Shown: one piece after another, positions 17,082 to 24,171 of the stretch
Position numbering within the stretch: the stretch's first letter is position 1
How the letters are laid out: each line of letters starts with the position of its first letter
Assembly (NCBI GenBank): GCA_964606015.1
Contig: CAZSEZ010000009.1
Location: 1 to 34,878 of the forward strand
Source of the DNA: Hyella sp964606015
GTDB taxonomy: Bacteria; Cyanobacteriota; Cyanobacteriia; Cyanobacteriales; Xenococcaceae
Direction: 5' to 3'
Length of the DNA stretch: 34,878 nt
Made by a program: the position numbers and the translations under genes
The notes under the pieces: generated by a model
Databases searched by the model: none
Told to the model about the DNA's origin: nothing
What the model saw: the letters and a program-made list of their open reading frames with translations, nothing else

Positions 17082-18050
17082 TTAGCTATCCCACGAGCCA
17101 GTTCCATCGAGGAAAGGAGACTGTTCAGGAGCAGACCAACTAAGAGGCAGACTACCTTCGACATACATTCCTAGATTGAGATGAAATTTGAGCAATCGTT
17201 CCGCCCCCGCATAACGAGAAATTTCAGAATCGCTATCCCAAACAACTTCAGCCCTGCCTGTCAGATATAACAAATTACCCGCTGCAAAATCAATAAACAG
17301 CAGTCCCGCACGAGGATTAACTTCAAGATTGCCAAAAGTATTGAAAATACAGTTACCCGCAAAATCAGGAATCGTTAAAGTATTGTCATCTACTCGAATA
17401 AAACCAGGATTGCCTCCACGATGAGATACATCAACCCCTTGAGTAACATCGGTTATATCCTCCAGATAAGCAGTGGTTATAAAGAAAGTATCCGCTTGAG
17501 TGATCACTTTACGCTTTGTACTATCCAAAGTCGTAAAAACTCGAACTGGCTTGACAGCAGCACAATCAAAGTCTTGTAAGTTAAATTGTCTTGCCTGAAT
17601 GTACTTAGGACAGTTCCCAAAGCTCTGCTCAACCTCAACAGAAAAACCTTGGGAATTGATCGCGCTGACAATTCCGTTGACTCGGTTACGGCGACGAGTG
17701 TGTAACTCAATCCCAAGAAATCCAATTTTATTCCCAATTGTCAAACTATTAGTGAGAGGATCACTAAAAAGTGGCTGGGCATCAATACGGATTTCGCGAT
17801 CGCTTGGAGTAGTGATAAACCCAGGTTTACCAACCAAGATCGAAGTCCAAGGATTACCCTCTGCATCCACAGTACCCACTAAAAAATAAGGTAACTGAGC
17901 GTAAAATTGACGATGTTGCTCGGGTAAAAACTGACGAATCATTTTCCGCCCCATAACCTCTATGCGATCACGTGCACCCAATCTTGTTTGGACTACTTTT
18001 TCTCCCTCATGGAATGGAGATTCTTCTTTTTGCCAGCTTGGGAATGCCAT
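17082..18050 (-). CDS. Pyridoxamine-phosphate-oxidase-like flavin split-barrel protein
   Basis: A 322-residue protein with two split-barrel halves. The first half (about 40-120) contains FLVGTVDAEGNPWTSILVG followed by a strand of the type that binds FMN in this superfamily; the second half (about 190-290) contains HRGGNPGFIRV and NPRAGLLFIDF, again typical. Members of this two-barrel group are often labelled pyridoxamine 5'-phosphate oxidase family or FMN-binding, and a true vitamin B6 role is unlikely for this architecture. The ATG has a strong ribosome site, AGGAG, 7 bases upstream. It is the last gene of the minus-strand stress cluster; the next gene upstream (the NmrA-like gene) stops 108 bases before its ATG. 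Confidence 0.82.
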   Translation of the reverse strand: MAFPSWQKEESPFHEGEKVVQTRLGARDRIEVMGRKMIRQFLPEQHRQFYAQLPYFLVGTVDAEGNPWTSILVGKPGFITTPSDREIRIDAQPLFSDPLTNSLTIGNKIGFLGIELHTRRRNRVNGIVSAINSQGFSVEVEQSFGNCPKYIQARQFNLQDFDCAAVKPVRVFTTLDSTKRKVITQADTFFITTAYLEDITDVTQGVDVSHRGGNPGFIRVDDNTLTIPDFAGNCIFNTFGNLEVNPRAGLLFIDFAAGNLLYLTGRAEVVWDSDSEISRYAGAERLLKFHLNLGMYVEGSLPLSWSAPEQSPFLDGTGSWDS

Positions 18051-18158
18051 AATGTGTCTCCTAAACTATCTACTTGTGATGCACTAGTAGGACTAGCAAT
18101 ATGTACTTGTTGAAAAGAAATTCTTGTAATCTTGCTGACTCACTCTCTGTAGAAGTCA

Positions 18159-19052
18159 CTACTCAAACAGTGAACGATACTCTGAAATCCAGGTTTCGAG
18201 GGATGTGAGCTGCACGTTGAACCGTGAGGCGATCGCATCAGCATCGAGAACAAAACCAGGTTGTAGCTGCTCTGGTACAGTTTGAATCGCTTGGTACAGG
18301 CCCGAAACAATGTCTGCAACGCGTGGTCCTGTGGCTTGGAACAGGTAGTCTTTAAAGATATCAATTGGCGTAGTCTCAAAATCAAGCTCAAGACCCAACG
18401 CACGACTGAATTCCTGAGCCAGTGCACTGCCATCAAGGACTTGTGGACCGCCAAGTTGAATAATTTCATTGGGCAAATCATTGGAGAAGACCGCTGCTGC
18501 CACTATGCCAAAATCGCGCGCAGCCACCCACTGCACTTTGAATGTTGGTGGAATGGGATAGGAAAATATCTTATTTGTTTTAAGCCGTTCTATCGTCCAA
18601 GGACCAAGAAAATTTTCCATATATAGCGTGGGTTGCAGCCCAAGAAAAGAGATTCCTTCAGCCTTCATGGCGCGAAGTACACGGGCAGCCGGATCGGTAT
18701 TCGCAGCCTCTGTACCTTCTGCTGCTACAGGTCCTGACGTGTTCCAAACAATTTTGGTGATCCCTGCTGCCTTGGCAGCTTTAACGGCATTGAGACCAAA
18801 GGCCACACCATCCTGATCCGACTCACGGACCGTTGGTACGATGAGAAAAACGGCATCGCAACCTTCACCAGCACGCTTGAGGGAATCTAAGTCACCCATA
18901 TTACCGATGGCAACCTCAGCACCTTTTGTCGCCCAGTCAGCTCCTTTTTCCTCACTACGCATCAACACACGAATATCGTAGCCATTGCCCATTAAAGCTT
19001 TGGCGGCGGCTCCACCTTGAGCACCGTTAGCACCATAAACTAAGACCTTCAT
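18159..19052 (-). CDS. NmrA-like NAD(P)-binding protein
   Basis: A 297-residue Rossmann-fold protein of the atypical short-chain dehydrogenase (NmrA/TMR) type. It opens with MKVLVYGANGAQGG, whose GANGAQG is the dinucleotide-binding glycine motif, and continues with VLMRSEEKG, where Arg after the second strand suggests NADP(H). The start was moved from 19097 to ATG 19050-19052 because GGAG (19061-19064) is placed 8 bases upstream and the Rossmann fold begins exactly there. Relatives serve as redox sensors or as quinone or sugar-nucleotide reductases; the substrate is unknown here. GC content appears higher by eye than in its neighbours, a possible sign of transfer. A second NmrA-like gene lies 168 bases upstream. 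Confidence 0.85.
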   Translation of the reverse strand: MKVLVYGANGAQGGAAAKALMGNGYDIRVLMRSEEKGADWATKGAEVAIGNMGDLDSLKRAGEGCDAVFLIVPTVRESDQDGVAFGLNAVKAAKAAGITKIVWNTSGPVAAEGTEAANTDPAARVLRAMKAEGISFLGLQPTLYMENFLGPWTIERLKTNKIFSYPIPPTFKVQWVAARDFGIVAAAVFSNDLPNEIIQLGGPQVLDGSALAQEFSRALGLELDFETTPIDIFKDYLFQATGPRVADIVSGLYQAIQTVPEQLQPGFVLDADAIASRFNVQLTSLETWISEYRSLFE

Positions 19053-19090
19053 CAAATTTTCTCCTTGAAAAGTAAAGATTGGTTTATTTC

Positions 19091-19114
19091 GATGCACTTA
19101 TTATTGATGCATCA
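19091..19114. repeat. Dyad element upstream of the NmrA-like gene
   Basis: GATGCA (19091-19096) and TGCATC (19108-19113) form an inverted repeat with 11 bases between, and the right half is itself part of the perfect 10-bp palindrome TGATGCATCA (19105-19114). It lies 39-62 bases before the start codon at 19052, a suitable place for an operator. The symmetry is visible; binding by any regulator is inferred. Confidence 0.4.
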
Positions 19115-19220
19115 TAGTTTTAGAAGATGGAAGAATAGAATATGATTTATTCCAAATCGGAAGAATGCATTTATAGTAGAGTGTCTGACCATTCTTTCCT
19201 CAATAAGACTACCAATTCCA

Positions 19221-19847
19221 TTAATAGCCCACAGTGAAAACTGTTCTAAAATGTTTGGGTGTTTCCACTTCATCCATCAGGGCTACAGCATAGTCTTCAG
19301 CACTGATTTGGCTATTGCCCTCATTATCTATCAAGAGAACATTTCCACCTATTCTAAAATTACCGGTTCGCTCTCCAGGCATGATCATGCCGGCGGGCGC
19401 GAGAAAGGTGAAATCGATATCTTCCGACACTAGCAAGCCATAGACTTTGCGCATTGCCTTCGCTTCATCTCGGTAGGCATCGGGCAGCGTTGGTGCTATG
19501 GGTGTTCCATCGGGCAAGTGTAATGTTCCAGCACCACCGACCATCACCACACGCTTTCCAGTACCGCGTTGCACTTCAACCAAAGATTCAGCAAAGGCTT
19601 TGGCATCTTTATAAGGATCGCCACTGTTACGAGGGCTAATCGCAGATACAATCATATCCACACGCATCGCTTGAGCAGCCACGGCATCGGCATTATTCAC
19701 ATCCAAAGCGATCGCTTCGACACCTTTAGAAACACTAATCTTTTCGAGATTACGAGCACTGGCTATAACCTGATGTCCCCGAGATACGGCTTCTTTGAGA
19801 ATGCGGCTGCCAATCATGCCGCTGGCACCAATCAGTAGGATATTCAT
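19221..19847 (-). CDS. NAD(P)H-binding SDR-like protein (YwnB/NmrA type)
   Basis: A 208-residue Rossmann-fold protein opening with MNILLIGASGMIGSRI, which carries the GASGMIG nucleotide-binding motif, and IASARNLEKI, with Arg after strand two. Later VVMVGGAGTLHLPDG and FTFLAPAGMIMPGERTG match the short atypical SDR family that contains Bacillus YwnB. A Tyr-xxx-Lys catalytic pair is not evident, as usual for this group. The function is probably reduction of a quinone or aldehyde, or redox sensing, but this is not shown by the sequence. It lies between the NmrA-like gene and the alpha/beta hydrolase gene in the same direction. Confidence 0.85.
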   Translation of the reverse strand: MNILLIGASGMIGSRILKEAVSRGHQVIASARNLEKISVSKGVEAIALDVNNADAVAAQAMRVDMIVSAISPRNSGDPYKDAKAFAESLVEVQRGTGKRVVMVGGAGTLHLPDGTPIAPTLPDAYRDEAKAMRKVYGLLVSEDIDFTFLAPAGMIMPGERTGNFRIGGNVLLIDNEGNSQISAEDYAVALMDEVETPKHFRTVFTVGY

Positions 19848-19966
19848 AGAAAATTTTCTTTGTTATGGTAGGGATTAATTTGTTTCTTTTAGTTCATTTG
19901 CTTGGGTAATAATTTGAGATTTAATTAAACTCCAAACTGGCTTCAGTTTTTTGCAATGAAACCTTT

Positions 19967-20860
19967 TCAATTACCGATATTTTTCAAGAAAGTACGCATT
20001 TTCTCAACAATAAATTCACTCTCCTCTTCCAAAGCAAAATGACCCGTATCCAAGATGTTGTAGTCGATGTTTTTAACATCTCGTTTATAGGCTACTGCTC
20101 CTGGTTCTGGGAAGAAAGCATCATTTTTACCCCAGACAATCAGCATTGGTGGTTGAGTATCTCGTAAATATTGCTGCCAAGCTGGATAAAGCTTGAGATT
20201 ATTTTGATAATCGTAAAATAAATCCAACTGCATACGATGTTGGCCTTCACGAGCAAATTTAGCAATATCGAGATTCCAATTGTCAGGCAAAATACCTTCA
20301 GGATTGCGCGTACCGTGAATGTATTGCCATTTCAAGCCTTCATCACTAAATATCTGCTCGGCAATGGCTGCTTCTAGTTCGGGATTATCTTTATTTTCCC
20401 AATATTTCATAATAGAATCCCAACCTTCAAGGGATAGGCCCTCTTCATAGGCATTACCGTTCATGACCACAAAACCTTTGACCTTTTCAGGATGTTTAGT
20501 GGCGATCCGCAAACCAACTGGCGCGCCGTAATCTTGAATTACTAAGACATAGTCGTTTAAGCCACGTTGAATTAAAAACTTATCTATCGTCTCAGCAAGA
20601 TTGTCAAAGGTGTAAGTATATTCGCCAACACTAGGGAAACTGCTATCGCCAAAGCCTGGATAATCGGGTGCAATTAAGTAATAGGCATCCTTGAGTTCTG
20701 CCAATAAATTGCGATACATATGAGAAGAATGAGAAAAACCATGTAGCAAAACAACAGTCTGCTTAGAAGGATCTCCTGCTTCGCGATAAAAGATGTCGAG
20801 ACCATCGACTTTTTCAGTACTATAACGTACAGTAGTTAATTTTTCTTGTAAATTAGACAT
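19967..20860 (-). CDS. Alpha/beta hydrolase, haloalkane dehalogenase/epoxide hydrolase-like
   Basis: A 297-residue cytosolic alpha/beta hydrolase. The oxyanion loop is LLHGFSHSSHMY (38-49), the nucleophile elbow is VIQDYGAPVG with Asp110 as the nucleophile, the acid is Asp247 in WGKNDAFF and the base is His274 in DTGHFALEEE. An Asp nucleophile followed by Y-G places it with haloalkane dehalogenases and epoxide hydrolases rather than esterases. APDYPGFGDSS (64-74) and the cap-domain region (about 140-220) fit. A run of five G residues in the sequence before the ATG can serve as ribosome site. Substrate not determinable. The next 286 bases (20861-21146) carry no supportable gene. Confidence 0.86.
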   Translation of the reverse strand: MSNLQEKLTTVRYSTEKVDGLDIFYREAGDPSKQTVVLLHGFSHSSHMYRNLLAELKDAYYLIAPDYPGFGDSSFPSVGEYTYTFDNLAETIDKFLIQRGLNDYVLVIQDYGAPVGLRIATKHPEKVKGFVVMNGNAYEEGLSLEGWDSIMKYWENKDNPELEAAIAEQIFSDEGLKWQYIHGTRNPEGILPDNWNLDIAKFAREGQHRMQLDLFYDYQNNLKLYPAWQQYLRDTQPPMLIVWGKNDAFFPEPGAVAYKRDVKNIDYNILDTGHFALEEESEFIVEKMRTFLKNIGN

Positions 20861-21146
20861 GCTAATACCCCCAGTGGTAAAAGGTGCATATGATAAGCAT
20901 CAGATTTTTGAAAAGCTAGATGAATTGAAAGGTTCGTGTCCAGTTTTGCAGACAAGTTGGACGGGTAACCCCTTTATTCACTTGAATCTCTCCTCCAATA
21001 TTTTTTTAAAAGTTATTTATTGGTGGTTTCTCACAAGACATATACGAATTTCCAGTACTTATCAAAAAACGGATTATTCTGGACTAGACAAACTAAAAGC
21101 TAGGCTACCTTTAATTGGCATTTGTGTTTTTAATTAATGAGTAGAA

Positions 21147-21629
21147 TTATTCCAAAAGACTACGTAGCATCCAGGCATTTTTTTCATGTAACTGCATACG
21201 TTGAGTTAATAAATCGCCTGTAGGTTGATCGTTTGCCCGATCCGCAATCGAAAAAACTGAGCGGGCGGTACGGACAACTGCTTCTTGACCGCTTACAAGC
21301 TGCTGAATCATTTCGTCAGCATTAGGCACACCAGATGACTCCGATATAGATGTAAGTTTGGCATATTCGGTATAGGTAGCTGGTGCAGGAAATCCTAAAG
21401 ATCTAATTCTTTCTGCAATCAAGTCAACTCCTAGGGCTAATTCTGTATATTGAGTTTCAAACATCAGATGTAATGTATTGAACATTGGTCCAGTTACATT
21501 CCAATGAAAGTTATGGGTTTTGAGATAAAGCGTATAGCTATCTGCTAATAAAAGCGACAATCCATCTACGATTTCTTTACGATTTTCTTTATCGATACCA
21601 ATGTTTATTATTATTTTTGATTCAGCCAT
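21147..21629 (-). CDS. dps: Dps/ferritin-like DNA-protection protein
   Basis: A 160-residue member of the Dps family, which assembles into 12-mers that oxidise and store iron, usually using hydrogen peroxide, and shield DNA in stress. The inter-subunit ferroxidase residues are visible: His42 in HWNV, His54 in TLHLMF, and Asp69 and Glu73 in GVDLIAER. Length is typical. Cyanobacteria often carry several Dps paralogues; which one this is cannot be told. A separate promoter is likely, since the gene upstream (the DM13 gene) stops 29 bases before its ATG but encodes an unrelated secreted protein; co-transcription is also possible at that distance. Confidence 0.93.
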   Translation of the reverse strand: MAESKIIINIGIDKENRKEIVDGLSLLLADSYTLYLKTHNFHWNVTGPMFNTLHLMFETQYTELALGVDLIAERIRSLGFPAPATYTEYAKLTSISESSGVPNADEMIQQLVSGQEAVVRTARSVFSIADRANDQPTGDLLTQRMQLHEKNAWMLRSLLE

Positions 21630-21658
21630 TTTTCCTTGAATTAGTAAGATAACAAATA

Positions 21659-22120
21659 TTACAATTGAACATATCCAAAGGTGATATTAAATTCTTTGCA
21701 CCAAATGGCTAAAGAAGCATAGTCATCCAAGCTAATGTTTTCTGGAACTAAATAACTTTGAGTACCTTGCAAATTTTTTAGGGGCGCAATAGTTATATAA
21801 TCTTCTTCTTCAATATTAAGTGGTACAGCAGTATTTTTATGGAGAATTATTTCCAAATCGGGTCCTTCAGTAGTTTGAAAGTCATCAGATAACTCAATGT
21901 ATTGTCTTCCATTTTCTTTAATTATCCTTAGAGTCCCTGTTGTGTTGTTTCTGTTGAGAGTTACAAATTTATTAAGAGTTTTTGCTTGAGCAACTATGGT
22001 TCTGTTATTCTGAGATGCGACTGCTTTGGTATTGCCGGCAACCTCTATTGCTTTAACATTCGAAGCAGAAATAAGTAAGAGAGAAAAAGTTATTGAAATA
22101 AAGTTAGTAAAGTATTTCAT
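21659..22120 (-). CDS. Secreted DM13-domain protein
   Basis: A 153-residue protein with an N-terminal signal peptide (about 1-22, ending SNVKA) and one DM13 domain (about 45-150). DM13 hallmarks visible are GTLRI, the SDDFQTTEGPDLEIILH stretch, QSYLVP, and a C-terminal IWCKEFNITFGYVQL with a single conserved Cys. DM13 domains are proposed redox or electron-transfer modules of the periplasm or cell surface; the role here is unknown. The start is placed at ATG 22118-22120 because the signal peptide begins there; an upstream start at 22165 would add 15 residues before it. It is followed by dps after 29 bases. Confidence 0.85.
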   Translation of the reverse strand: MKYFTNFISITFSLLLISASNVKAIEVAGNTKAVASQNNRTIVAQAKTLNKFVTLNRNNTTGTLRIIKENGRQYIELSDDFQTTEGPDLEIILHKNTAVPLNIEEEDYITIAPLKNLQGTQSYLVPENISLDDYASLAIWCKEFNITFGYVQL

Positions 22121-22246
22121 GGTGTTATTTTTTAAAAAAATTGAATCGTGTGTTCTAATAAACAAAATAGACTGCTAATTATTAAAAAAATGAACTTTAA
22201 TAAATTCTTAGTATCCTTGATTATCTCAAAGAGTTACGAGGCAAGA

Positions 22247-22292
22247 GTATATAAACTCAATCAAGAAAAAATGGGTGTGTATAAATCCAATC
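22247..22292. repeat. Imperfect direct repeat between GST and DM13 genes
   Basis: GTATATAAACTCAATC (22247-22262) and GTGTATAAATCCAATC (22277-22292) agree at 13 of 16 positions and are 30 bases apart, about three helical turns. They lie in the 176-base gap between the GST stop and the DM13 start. A regulator site is possible, but chance similarity in AT-rich DNA is not excluded. Confidence 0.3.
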
Positions 22293-22296
22293 GTGC

Positions 22297-22929
22297 TTAT
22301 TTCTTTTGAAAAATACTCATTCCTTTCTGTACTGCTTTTCTATTACTAATTTGTTCTAGCCATCTTTGGATATTTGGAAACTCTGATAAGTTATTTAGAT
22401 TTCTCGAGTAGCTTGTTATCCAAGGAAATATTGCTATGTCGGCAATAGAATAATCCCCAGCAAGGAAAAAACTTTCTCCTAAGCGTTTTTCCATTACTCC
22501 GTATAATCTCAAAGCTTCGTCACTATACCTTTTCATCGCATAGGGAATAGATTCAGAGGCATACTTGAAGTGGTTAGCTTGTCCAAACATTGGGCCAATA
22601 CCACCAACTTGAAACATTAGCCATTGAATTACTTCATAGCGTTGTTTTATTGATGGAGGAAAGAAATGTCCTGCTTTTTCAGCCAAATACATTAAGATTG
22701 CTCCAGACTCAAAGACAGAATAAGGGGCTCCATCATCAGTATCAAAATCAACTATGGCGGGAATTTTATTATTGGGACTAATTTTTAAATATTCAGGAGA
22801 AAATTGTTCGCCCTTGCCGATATTTATGGGAATTAGTTTGTATTTCCAGCCCAACTCTTCTAGAAGAATGGGAATTTTATAGCCATTAGGAGTTGTCCAA
22901 GTATAAAGATGAATTGTGGGTTGTTTCAT
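22297..22929 (-). CDS. Glutathione S-transferase, nu-class/YfcG-like
   Basis: A 210-residue cytosolic GST fold protein. The N-terminal thioredoxin-like domain (about 1-85) has the TTPNGYK motif typical of nu-class GSTs and Ure2p-like enzymes (YfcG, YghU), which often act as disulfide-bond reductases with glutathione. The cis-Pro loop NKIPAI and the glutathione-binding ESGAI are present. The C-terminal helical domain (about 95-205) includes GDYSIADIAIFPW, the N-capping box of GSTs. Start ATG 22927-22929 is chosen because the fold begins there; an upstream start would add 16 residues. It is divergent from the LysR gene across 244 bases that hold two dyads. Confidence 0.9.
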   Translation of the reverse strand: MKQPTIHLYTWTTPNGYKIPILLEELGWKYKLIPINIGKGEQFSPEYLKISPNNKIPAIVDFDTDDGAPYSVFESGAILMYLAEKAGHFFPPSIKQRYEVIQWLMFQVGGIGPMFGQANHFKYASESIPYAMKRYSDEALRLYGVMEKRLGESFFLAGDYSIADIAIFPWITSYSRNLNNLSEFPNIQRWLEQISNRKAVQKGMSIFQKK

Positions 22930-23008
22930 GGATAAAAGTCGAATTATTGCGATTTCTCGCTCAAAAAAAAGTATCACTAATATCTCTAGCCTTAATTATT
23001 ATTCGATG

Positions 23009-23026
23009 ATTGGGGATTAGTCCAAT
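23009..23026. promoter_or_regulatory. Dyad ATTGG-N8-CCAAT, possible second regulator site
   Basis: A perfect 5-bp inverted repeat, ATTGG (23009-23013) and CCAAT (23022-23026), lies in the divergent GST-LysR gap, 19 bases left of the T-N11-A dyad. LysR regulators often use two neighbouring sites, one for recognition and one for activation. The symmetry is visible; the role is inferred. Confidence 0.35.
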
Positions 23027-23044
23027 ACCTATTTAGTAAAGAAA

Positions 23045-23063
23045 TGATACTTTTTGGGTATCA
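23045..23063. promoter_or_regulatory. LysR-type operator (T-N11-A) between GST and LysR genes
   Basis: TGATAC (23045-23050) and GTATCA (23058-23063) form a perfect 6-bp inverted repeat around 7 bases. T23048 and A23060 are separated by exactly 11 bases, fitting the T-N11-A LysR box. It sits 110 bases before the lysR start and 115 bases before the GST start, the usual place for autoregulation and control of the divergent gene. Confidence 0.65.
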
Positions 23064-23173
23064 GTTTCTTTAAAACCAGAACTATTTTCTATAAGACCTA
23101 ATAGTTTTTTTTATTTTAAGAACTCAAATTTCAAATATTATTCATTAATAATCAATCGATCCTGATAATAACT

Positions 23174-24064
23174 ATGGAATTCAGACATCTAAGATATTTT
23201 ATTGCCGTTGCAGAAGAATTAAATTTTCGCAAAGCTGCAAAACGATTGCATATGGAACAACCCCCTCTGAGTCGACAAATTCGTCAGTTAGAAGAGGAAC
23301 TTAAAGTAGAACTTTTTCAACGTAACAAGCGAGAAGTATCTTTAACTGAAGCAGGACAAGCTTTTCTGGGTGAGGCTCGTCTAACTGTTGCTCAAGCCGA
23401 ACGTGCAACTCAAGTGGCAATGCAGTTTAATGAAGAACGGCAAAAAAGAATCACTATTGGCTACGAGACTTGTGCTTTTGACCTAATGGTTTCTAAGATG
23501 ATCTACGCTTTCCGAAAAAACAATCCAGAAGTAGCAATTATCTTGAAAGGCATGAATACTAGTGCGCAAACCGAAGCTCTATTGAGAGGAGAAATTGACT
23601 TGGGTTTTGCTTATCTACCTATTAACCAATCAAAAGTTTCTTCTTTAAGTATTAGAAAAAAACCTTTGATGGTAGTTTTACCTCAAGAGCATCCATTAGC
23701 ATCATTAACGACTATTCCATTCTCCTCATTAGCGGAAGAATCTTTTGTTATTTATCCTCGCGTTGTCAAACCTGATTATTACGACTTTTTTATCACTCTT
23801 TGTCATCAAACTGGCTTCCAACCAAAGATTATTCAAGAAGCCACACCCCCTTTTATGATTCTCAGTTTAGTTGCAGCGGGGGTTGGTATTTCTGTTTTGG
23901 GGCTAAGCGATGAAGCGCAACAGTATACTGGAGTGGTTTTTAGAGATATTGCCCAATCTCAATTTTATTTAGATCTAGGAGTCATTTCGCATAAACAAAG
24001 ATCAACAAGGATGGTAACTGAGTTTATCGAGATTGTGAAACAATTTAGCAATGTAAACATCTAA
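23174..24064 (+). CDS. LysR-family transcription regulator
   Basis: A 296-residue LysR-type regulator. The N-terminal winged helix-turn-helix (about 1-60) begins MEFRHLRYFIAVAEELNF and continues with EQPPLSRQIRQLEEEL, resembling the CatR/BenM/CbnR branch. The remainder (about 90-290) is the periplasmic-binding-like effector domain with ISVLGL near the end. The effector is unknown. LysR proteins usually control the adjacent divergent gene, here the GST at 22297-22929, and possibly more of the downstream stress cluster. Two dyads in the shared gap support this. It is not evidently CcmR or CmpR, and no carbon-uptake gene is adjacent. Confidence 0.9.
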   Translation: MEFRHLRYFIAVAEELNFRKAAKRLHMEQPPLSRQIRQLEEELKVELFQRNKREVSLTEAGQAFLGEARLTVAQAERATQVAMQFNEERQKRITIGYETCAFDLMVSKMIYAFRKNNPEVAIILKGMNTSAQTEALLRGEIDLGFAYLPINQSKVSSLSIRKKPLMVVLPQEHPLASLTTIPFSSLAEESFVIYPRVVKPDYYDFFITLCHQTGFQPKIIQEATPPFMILSLVAAGVGISVLGLSDEAQQYTGVVFRDIAQSQFYLDLGVISHKQRSTRMVTEFIEIVKQFSNVNI

Positions 24065-24171
24065 GTTACGAGTCTTGAGATTCCTAGCTTCCAAAGATTA
24101 TACAGATTATCCTGATCGGAATTTAGCACCAAAAACATTGTTCTTTATCCAACAACTGAAAATGGCTTGAC

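Noticed and set aside
20859..21137. Plus-strand open frame of 92 codons in the gap between the hydrolase and dps
   Set aside because: It begins inside the start codon of the reverse-strand hydrolase gene and its translation shows no domain or conserved pattern. The 286-base gap is left without a gene.
23174..24064. LysR gene as CcmR or CmpR, the inorganic-carbon regulators
   Set aside because: It is far from the carbon transporters and its divergent partner is a GST; the DNA-binding domain resembles many LysR branches.
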